NCBI GenBank assembly: GCA_025362765.1
Contig: JANYFI010000228.1
Span: forward strand, 1 to 7,080
Length of the DNA: 7,080 nucleotides
Origin: Ferruginibacter sp.
Lineage (GTDB): Bacteria > Bacteroidota > Bacteroidia > Chitinophagales > Chitinophagaceae
Direction: 5' to 3'
The translations under genes and the position numbers were made by a program. The notes beneath the pieces are model-generated. The model did no database searches and was not told where the DNA came from. It worked only from the letters and a program-made list of their open reading frames with translations. Positions 1 through 4,771 of the stretch are shown piece after piece (the first letter of the stretch is position 1; every line of letters begins with the position of its first letter).

Positions 1-743
1 ATCATGTCTTCATAATCATTATTCTGCGACAGTTTGCCTTTGTATTTGATGGTATATTCAAAAGCGACATCACTGCCTTCGCCCAATCTTCCCGGAGCTG
101 CCTCCACATTTTGATCCTGTATGGCACTCACCACTTCCTGAACGGAAAGATTGTTGGCGGCTAACCGGTCAGGTTGCAACCAAATGCGCATCGAATATTC
201 TTTTCCACCAAAAGTGCCGGCTTCTGCCACGCCGGGAATACGTTGTAACTCAGGAATAATATTGATCTTGACATAATTTTGAAGAAATTTTTCATCATAA
301 CTGGTGTCGGTGCTATAGAAAAGGGTGTAATTGATATCGCTGTTTTGCTGTTTCTGCGTGGAGATGCCTGCCAGCACTACTTCGCTGGGAATTTGACTCA
401 CTACTTTATTTACCCGGTTTTGAACATTTATCGCAGCAAGATCTGGATTGGTTCCTTGTTTAAAAAAAATATTGATTGACATGCTGCCATCATCCCCGGA
501 GGACGACGTCATATAGGTCATATTTTCAACGCCGTTAATAGCCTCTTCCAGTGGCGTAGCAACTGTTCTGGCTACCACCTCGGCATTGGCACCTGGGTAG
601 CCGGCCTGTACACTTACAGTGGGAGGAGCAATTTCGGGAAACTGTGTTACCGAAAGCGATTTGAGAGAAATTAATCCCAGCAGCGTCAATATGATCGAAA
701 TAACAGTAGAAAGAACCGGTCTTTCAATAAAAGTCTTTAACAT
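1..743 (-). CDS. RND-family multidrug efflux pump, inner-membrane subunit (AcrB/MexB type), N-terminal part only
   Basis: This gene encodes the proton-driven inner-membrane pump of a tripartite RND exporter (HAE1-type). It captures hydrophobic or amphiphilic compounds from the periplasm or membrane and passes them to an outer-membrane channel. Only the first 247 residues are visible of a protein that usually has about 1,030-1,060; the window edge cuts it and no stop is present. The N-terminus MLKTFIERPV is followed by a hydrophobic helix at about residues 11-29, as in AcrB. Next comes the family signature QFPEIAPPTVSV at 34-45 and YPGA at 49-52. The start of the porter domain follows, with NGVENMTYMTSSS at 70-82, VQNRV at 107-111, RIPGV at 168-172 and MRIWLQPDRL at 185-194. 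The proton-relay aspartates of TM4 lie outside the window. The ATG at 743 fits the AcrB N-terminus exactly. It lies 37 bp after the adaptor gene's stop on the same strand, so the two are probably cotranscribed. Family assignment is secure; the substrate is unknown. Confidence 0.95.
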   Translation of the reverse strand, partial: MLKTFIERPVLSTVISIILTLLGLISLKSLSVTQFPEIAPPTVSVQAGYPGANAEVVARTVATPLEEAINGVENMTYMTSSSGDDGSMSINIFFKQGTNPDLAAINVQNRVNKVVSQIPSEVVLAGISTQKQQNSDINYTLFYSTDTSYDEKFLQNYVKINIIPELQRIPGVAEAGTFGGKEYSMRIWLQPDRLAANNLSVQEVVSAIQDQNVEAAPGRLGEGSDVAFEYTIKYKGKLSQNNDYEDM

Positions 744-780
744 CGGTACAATTTTGAAACGTGTAATGGACGCTGTACAA

Positions 781-1944
781 TTACATGGGGCGTGCTATCA
801 GTAAACTATCCAGTGACATAGGCGAAGGTTGAATTACGCCCCCGTCATTCAGGTTGTCGATACCTGAATAAACAATGCGGTCACCTGCCGATAAGCCGCC
901 GGAAACCAGGTAATAATTTCCTGATCTGCCTGCTACCTGTATGCCCTTGGTTTTTACTTTATTGCTATCCATCAGTTGATACACAAATATTTTATCCTGT
1001 AATTCAAAGGTAGATTCCTGGGGAATAACAAGGCCCGCCGCCTGCTGAATAGTGATACGTATACGACCAGTACTACCAGAACGCAATACGCCTCCGGGGT
1101 TGGGGAAACTCGCCCTGAATGGAATGGATCCTGTACCGTTGCCAAACTGTCCGGCTACTATTTCCACCCGTCCTTTTACGGGGTATACGCTGTTATCAGC
1201 CAGTATAAGTTCTACAGGCGGCAGGTTTTTTATTTTTTCTTCTATTGTCTTGCCCGGGTAGTCGGTTTTAAATTGTAAAAAGGCCGTTTCACTCATGGAA
1301 AAATACGCCCGCATGTCCAACACTTTCGAAATATTGGTTAATTGGTCTACGCTGGTGGGGCCAACAAGGCTGCCAGTTTTATAATGAATCCTGCCGATGT
1401 AACCATCCACTGGTGCTTTTATTAACGAGTAGCTTAAGTTAATATCAGCATTGCCTACCTGGGCTTTTGCCTGGGCAACTGTTGCAGATACCGCATCATA
1501 ATTTGCCTGCGCTGTTTTTAGCTGGATGGGAGATATTACATTGTTGGCAACCAACGGCTGCAGTTTGCCAACATTGATGGCAGCGCTGGCCTCGTTTGCT
1601 TTCGCAATAGCCAGGGCGGCTTTAGCACTGTTCAAAGCTTCCTTGTAAGGAAGGTCATTGATTTTAAAAAGCAGTTGCCCCTTTTTTACAAAAGCGCCTT
1701 CATCTGCGTAAATTTGTTCGATGTAGCCACTTACCTGGGGACGTATTTCAATGTCACTGCTGCCCTCTAAAGAAGCAGTATATTCCCTAAAAGAAGTAAA
1801 GGGTCGGTTGGAGATACTTATCACAGGAAGATCCGGTGCAGCGGTCTTAACATCTGCAGTAGTGGCGGCTGTATGATTACAAGATTGTAGCGCCATGCTT
1901 GCTAAAAAAAGAAACACCGTACCCTGCATCAGGCATTTTTGCAT
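781..1944 (-). CDS. RND efflux pump periplasmic adaptor lipoprotein (AcrA/MexA, HlyD-like membrane fusion protein)
   Basis: This is the periplasmic adaptor that links the RND pump encoded just downstream to an outer-membrane channel. The product has 387 residues, normal for AcrA/MexA. A short hydrophobic signal peptide (residues 8-20) ends in the lipobox LQSC, so Cys22 should be lipidated and anchor the protein in a membrane. The first half of the lipoyl/barrel-sandwich domain is at about 66-95 (IRPQVSGYIEQIYADEG, then VKKGQLLFKI). An Ala/Gln/Lys-rich helical hairpin spans about 97-165. The second lipoyl half (LIKAPVDGYIGR) is at 174-185, a beta-barrel at about 205-300, and the membrane-proximal domain covers the rest. 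I chose the ATG at 1944. The frame is open to a TTG at 1995, but that start would add 17 residues in front of the signal peptide and would sit only a few bases after the predicted transcription start. No TolC-like gene follows within the visible DNA. Substrate unknown. Confidence 0.94.
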   Translation of the reverse strand: MQKCLMQGTVFLFLASMALQSCNHTAATTADVKTAAPDLPVISISNRPFTSFREYTASLEGSSDIEIRPQVSGYIEQIYADEGAFVKKGQLLFKINDLPYKEALNSAKAALAIAKANEASAAINVGKLQPLVANNVISPIQLKTAQANYDAVSATVAQAKAQVGNADINLSYSLIKAPVDGYIGRIHYKTGSLVGPTSVDQLTNISKVLDMRAYFSMSETAFLQFKTDYPGKTIEEKIKNLPPVELILADNSVYPVKGRVEIVAGQFGNGTGSIPFRASFPNPGGVLRSGSTGRIRITIQQAAGLVIPQESTFELQDKIFVYQLMDSNKVKTKGIQVAGRSGNYYLVSGGLSAGDRIVYSGIDNLNDGGVIQPSPMSLDSLLIARPM

Positions 1945-2008
1945 AATCGTTAGTTGGTCTTTAATGAGTAATTGCGGGAGCTGAAGGGGCTTCAACGTCC
2001 TTTTTTTG

Positions 2009-2016
2009 CAAATATA
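2009..2016 (-). promoter_or_regulatory. Candidate Bacteroidota -7 box for the adaptor-pump operon
   Basis: Read on the minus strand this is TATATTTG, an exact match to the Bacteroidota sigma factor -7 consensus TAnnTTTG. It is 65 bp upstream of the adaptor ATG at 1944 and would give an untranslated leader of roughly 55-60 bases. I could not find a convincing -33 TTTG about 19-20 bp further upstream, where the sequence is C-rich on this strand, so the site may be weak or need an activator. It supports transcription of the pump operon separately from doxX and favours the ATG at 1944 over the TTG at 1995. Confidence 0.4.
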
Positions 2017-2055
2017 ACAGGTTGTAAAGACTTGTGGGGTAATTGGATGAATTGT

Positions 2056-2063
2056 TTACGTAA
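2056..2063. repeat. Short palindrome TTACGTAA upstream of the efflux promoter
   Basis: This perfect 8-bp palindrome is about 40 bp upstream of the candidate -7 box. Efflux operons are commonly controlled by TetR-, MarR- or AraC-type regulators that bind dyads near the promoter, but this one is short enough to arise by chance. No regulator gene is visible in the window. I record it as a position to test only. Confidence 0.15.
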
Positions 2064-2172
2064 CTGTTTTTGTTATCCACTTTAAAAAATAGCCATCCTT
2101 GGAGTAAGCTCCCGTAAAACAGCAGTAGTAATTTGTTTATGACCGGGGTATTATAGGAATTACAACGGTGTC

Positions 2173-2191
2173 GAATTGCCGCTGAATTGCC
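2173..2191. repeat. Two direct copies of GAATTGCC just downstream of the doxX stop
   Basis: The octamer GAATTGCC occurs at 2173-2180 and again at 2184-2191, a period of 11 bp, within a few bases after the doxX stop codon. It does not form a hairpin or a terminator. The helical-turn spacing would suit a protein binding site, but the location between doxX and the efflux leader gives no further support. Confidence 0.2.
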
Positions 2192-2194
2192 TGT

Positions 2195-2584
2195 TTATAC
2201 AATCGCTATTTTAACAAACATCCCGCTATAGTACTTTCGGTAAGCATATCCCAAAAATAAATTAGGCGCTATTAGTACGACGCCCATCAACCATCCGGAT
2301 GGAACCAAAACGGTGTGAAACAACAATACGTTTAAACTGATTGGGAAAAGTACTACTGCAAAAAAAGGGGCGAACCGGTTAGCCAATAGCGATAAACCGC
2401 CCACTATTTGGATGGTTTTTATCATGGGATAAAAATAGCCTGTTCCCTGCAGGCCGGCTTTAAGAGCCGCTGCCGCACCCGTATGTTCGGGCTGATAGGG
2501 AATAAAACGCAGGAAATAATCCAGTCCAAACACCAGGTAAATAAAACCGAGCAGGAGGCGCAAAATCAATGTGACATTTTTCAT
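2195..2584 (-). CDS. DoxX-family small integral membrane protein
   Basis: This is a 129-residue, very hydrophobic protein with four predicted membrane helices at about residues 5-25, 52-68, 70-93 and 96-115. It has no cleavable signal peptide. The N-terminal helix followed by a GLDYFLRFIP-type loop, a second helix with IQIVGGLSLL, then ANRFAPFFAVVLFPISLNVLLFH and a terminal short basic tail fit the DoxX/DoxD-like group common in Bacteroidota. DoxX proteins have been linked to respiratory or redox-stress membrane functions in some bacteria, but members of this size in Bacteroidota mostly lack an assigned role, so I give none. The start is the ATG at 2584. It is on the same strand as the efflux genes, but a 250-bp gap with its own candidate promoter separates them, so joint transcription is uncertain. 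The region before its start contains several CAAT/ATTG dyads. Confidence 0.8.
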   Translation of the reverse strand: MKNVTLILRLLLGFIYLVFGLDYFLRFIPYQPEHTGAAAALKAGLQGTGYFYPMIKTIQIVGGLSLLANRFAPFFAVVLFPISLNVLLFHTVLVPSGWLMGVVLIAPNLFLGYAYRKYYSGMFVKIAIV

Positions 2585-2888
2585 AACAATGTATTGTTTG
2601 TTTTATTTTAATTTCCTGGAACATTGGGCAATTTAATCATTGCAGCAATGTCTTAAAAATATTTACTTCGCCTCATTAAAGTGATCTGTTCAAATTAATA
2701 AAAAAGGGAACCGAATAAAGGAGATTTTTTTGCTGTTAGGTAAACGATTTCTTATTTACATTTATAAACAAGAAGTCAAATTAGATACTCATTGTTTCTT
2801 CACCAAACCAACTTGTTTGCCTTGAAAATTTTAAACCGAATGAAGGTTTCATCTTTTTAAACATTTATTGAATGAAAACTTTTTTTAA
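2585..2888. other. AT-rich intergenic stretch upstream of doxX, no gene seen
   Basis: No frame on either strand reads like a protein here. The stretch is strongly AT-rich and presumably carries the doxX promoter. The best -7-like octamer on the minus strand is TTAATTTG at 2691-2698, one base off the TAnnTTTG consensus and without a clear -33 partner. An imperfect inverted repeat, arms 2749-2758 and 2765-2774 around a 6-base loop, forms a full 10-bp stem in minus-strand RNA if one G-U pair is allowed. It is not followed by a U-run on that strand and does not look like a terminator. Confidence 0.5.
2586..2650. promoter_or_regulatory. Cluster of three CAAT/ATTG dyads in front of doxX, possible operator region
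   Basis: Three short dyads occur within 65 bp before the doxX ATG. These are ACAATGTATTGT at 2586-2597 (5-bp arms, 2-bp centre), ATTGGGCAAT at 2623-2632 (4-bp arms) and CATTGCAGCAATG at 2638-2650 (perfect 6-bp arms around one base). Their shared CAAT/ATTG half-sites and position suggest binding by a dimeric repressor or activator. This is inference: the half-sites are AT-rich and short, and no regulator gene is seen nearby. Confidence 0.3.
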
Positions 2889-3050
2889 CGAACCGCAGCT
2901 ACAGCGGTGATTGGCGATTTAAATTTACCGGAAAAGGATCGAAAAACCTGGGTAACAGTTAATCCTTACAATGCCAATTCACCACTTGAACCGGCAGGCT
3001 TATTTGGGCCTGTTACGATCTACACAGAAGTAGTGGCGGCAACCCGGTAG
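2889..3050 (+). pseudogene. Remnant C-terminal tail of a large glycoside hydrolase (GH106 rhamnosidase / GH2-like)
   Basis: A 53-codon open stretch on the plus strand, from just after a TAA at 2886-2888 to a TAG at 3048-3050, reads like a conserved protein end but has no ATG. From 2907 it gives V-I-G-D-L, then [13 protein letters not shown] (codons 2961-2969), S-P-L and P-A-G-L-F-G-P-V (2991-3014), ending shortly after. From memory, this matches the usual tail of big Bacteroidota glycoside hydrolases annotated as alpha-L-rhamnosidase (GH106) or GH2-like, where NRLIGD...LP...R.TW...NPY...SPL.PSGLLGPV closes the final sugar-binding jelly-roll. Those proteins have about 900-1,100 residues, so over 90% is missing. 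A short reading T-N-R at 2888-2896 in another frame could be the rest of the NRLIGD motif, displaced by a small insertion. It lies convergent to susD. Most likely a decayed gene, not a functional short protein. Confidence 0.62.
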
Positions 3051-3066
3051 GTTGCATGATTCATCG

Positions 3067-3104
3067 TTACATTGCATAAAAAATAGCCTGATTGTATAAT
3101 GTAA
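3067..3104. repeat. Weak inverted repeat TTACATT / AATGTAA
   Basis: Perfect 7-bp arms at 3067-3073 and 3098-3104 flank a 24-bp spacer between the hydrolase remnant and the terminator. The arms are AT-rich and the loop is long, so a stable hairpin is unlikely. No function can be assigned. Confidence 0.15.
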
Positions 3105-3126
3105 ATTCTATACTGGTGTTAATATT

Positions 3127-3161
3127 AAAAGCCTGTAAAGCAACTCGCTTTACAGGCTTTT
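3127..3161. terminator. Strong bidirectional rho-independent terminator
   Basis: A perfect 15-bp inverted repeat has arms at 3127-3141 and 3147-3161 and a 5-base loop AACTC. The GC-containing core GCCTGTAAAGC is flanked by AAAA on the left and TTTT on the right, so RNA from either strand gives a stem followed by a short U-rich tail. On the minus strand it lies 40 bp after the susD stop and would end the susCD transcript. On the plus strand it lies 77 bp after the stop of the hydrolase remnant and would have ended that gene. Confidence 0.88.
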
Positions 3162-3172
3162 AACAAAAAGGC

Positions 3173-3201
3173 ATCAATCAATAATCAAATTGTTGATTGA
3201 T
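3173..3201. repeat. Inverted repeat ATCAATCAA / TTGATTGAT touching the susD stop codon
   Basis: Perfect 9-bp arms at 3173-3181 and 3193-3201 enclose an 11-base loop. The right arm reaches the last base of the susD stop codon (3201-3203). The stem is AT-rich and has no U-tract, so it is unlikely to terminate transcription itself. As a 3'-end structure in front of the strong terminator it might affect mRNA stability, but chance is equally plausible. Confidence 0.3.
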
Positions 3202-4760
3202 TAATAATTCGGGTTCTGTGTAATAACACCTTTACTCTGGTCTATTATAATCTGTGGAACAGGCATATAATAATCTCTCGGGCGTTTAAATGTTCGGCCT
3301 GGAATAACTACGGCTCCGTTATACGGTTGCAACAGCGACGCAGTCTTTGGCTTGCTGTAAATGGTATCTAGGTTAATTAGTTGGGCTTTGTCCCAGCGCA
3401 TTAAATCGAAATGGCGCACATTTTCTGCGCCCAATTCAACGCGGCGTTCGTGGATAAGCTGCTTGATAGTAGCACCCGTTACAGGCTGTAATCCTGCCCT
3501 GGTGCGGACTGCATTAATTTCGGCATCACCTGCACCAACGCCGCTTGTGCGGATTTTAGCTTCGGCAACTACCAGGTAAATATCTGCCGTGCGCAACAAG
3601 GGTTGTTTTAAATCTCCATCCAGGTTGCCCGAATTGTCAGGATTGAAGGCCGTATATTTTCTTACGCAATACCCTGTTGTAGATGACTGGCTGGGCAGCA
3701 TTCTTCCGGTAGATTGACCTGTTTTTCCTGCAAACATTTGGTAGGCATCTTTGTCGGTTATTTCAATCATGGTAGTTTGATGAGGGATTGAATCGCCCAC
3801 GGATAACAATGTTGCCTGTTTGCGTACTATGTCAGCGGGTTCAAATTCTTGGGCAAAATTTTCTGTCGGGTGGTGAAATCCCCAGCCGTTCCATGCCCTG
3901 TTGGTAAAATAAATATTGATCGGGGAATTGTTGTAATTATTTTTATTCCACACTGCAAATAGCAGCTCAGAATTATTTTCCTGTTTGCCCAGTGTAAAGT
4001 TATCGGTGTAGTCCGGCGCCAATGCGTAATTGGCGTTGGTGATTACCTTGGTGCCATACTCCTGGGCTTTATCTAATTTTTCCCAGAACAAATACAGCTT
4101 TGCCAACAGGCCCCAAGCCGCGCCTTTGCTTACCCTTCCTTTATCTTCGGCGCCGTAAGTTTCGGGCAATAAATCGGCTGCTTTCAGCAAGTCTGATTCA
4201 ATTTGTTTTCTTACATCTTCTCCTGTTGATTTTGCAACGTTATAATTTCCGGTCAATACATTGTCTTCCAGTATCATTGGCACATCTCCAAAAATTAAAT
4301 TTAATGTCCAGAAACCATGCGCCCTTAAAAAGTAGGCTTCGCCCATTGAACGTTGCCTGATAGTTTCATTCATTACAGGTACTTTGGGTACGTAAATAAG
4401 CGCATTGTTTGCACGGGCAATCTGCTCATACGCCCAGCCCCAGGTTGGATGTAACTGGTAGGTGGCTGAGTTGGTGCTAAATCTTTCAATTTCCCAAAAA
4501 TCACTGTGGTCTCCGTCTACTGATATATCGTCTGACGCATCATCGAATGCATACAGGTTATGGCCAACGCCTTCTTCCTGCGTAAGTACATTGTAAATAC
4601 CATTGATGCCGGCAATTACATCGCTCTCATTGCGCCAGTAATTGGCAGGTGTATATTGGCCCACGGGGGTAACATCCAACACAGATTTTTTTAAACAGCT
4701 TGCACCAGAAAAAATAAGCAGTGCCGCCGGAATGATATATTTATAATTGATCCTTCTCAT
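3201..4760 (-). CDS. SusD/RagB-family outer-membrane nutrient-binding lipoprotein
   Basis: This 519-residue surface lipoprotein binds glycan or other large nutrients and forms the lid over its SusC partner. The signal peptide MRRINYKYIIPAALLIFSGASC ends in a lipobox, so Cys22 is the lipidated residue and the mature protein begins CLKKS. The N-terminal motif D-V-T-P-V-G-Q-Y-T, then N-Y-W-R and GINGIYNVL (about 29-60), is typical of SusD. A helical TPR-like core follows, including RARGHA-type text here read as GEAYFLRAHGFWTLNLIFGD (about 139-158) and AAWGLLAKLYLF (about 214-225). The C-terminal SusD motifs are ERRVELGAENVRHFDLMRW (about 429-447), PVPQIIID and the ending TQNPNY. Length is normal (about 480-600). 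The ATG at 4760 is preceded by A-rich AAGAAAATATT instead of a Shine-Dalgarno site, as is common in Bacteroidota. It starts 11 bp after the susC stop, so the two are cotranscribed. The ligand cannot be inferred. Confidence 0.96.
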   Translation of the reverse strand: MRRINYKYIIPAALLIFSGASCLKKSVLDVTPVGQYTPANYWRNESDVIAGINGIYNVLTQEEGVGHNLYAFDDASDDISVDGDHSDFWEIERFSTNSATYQLHPTWGWAYEQIARANNALIYVPKVPVMNETIRQRSMGEAYFLRAHGFWTLNLIFGDVPMILEDNVLTGNYNVAKSTGEDVRKQIESDLLKAADLLPETYGAEDKGRVSKGAAWGLLAKLYLFWEKLDKAQEYGTKVITNANYALAPDYTDNFTLGKQENNSELLFAVWNKNNYNNSPINIYFTNRAWNGWGFHHPTENFAQEFEPADIVRKQATLLSVGDSIPHQTTMIEITDKDAYQMFAGKTGQSTGRMLPSQSSTTGYCVRKYTAFNPDNSGNLDGDLKQPLLRTADIYLVVAEAKIRTSGVGAGDAEINAVRTRAGLQPVTGATIKQLIHERRVELGAENVRHFDLMRWDKAQLINLDTIYSKPKTASLLQPYNGAVVIPGRTFKRPRDYYMPVPQIIIDQSKGVITQNPNY

Positions 4761-4771
4761 AATATTTTCTT

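Noticed and set aside
279..479. A 66-residue plus-strand open frame
   Set aside because: It lies antisense within the strongly conserved RND pump frame and its translation has no recognisable features.
744..780. A promoter or regulatory site between the adaptor and pump genes
   Set aside because: The 37-bp gap contains no TAnnTTTG box on the minus strand. It is best read as an ordinary intra-operon spacer.
2880..2912. A 12-codon plus-strand frame starting ATG at about 2873 and ending TGA at 2910
   Set aside because: It is too short, and its translation has no recognisable features. It overlaps the hydrolase remnant in another frame.
2585..3200. A small RNA, riboswitch, insertion-sequence end or CRISPR array in the long intergenic stretch
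   Set aside because: There are no regularly spaced repeats, no terminal inverted repeats with target duplications, and no known riboswitch core. The only strong structure is the terminator at 3127-3161.
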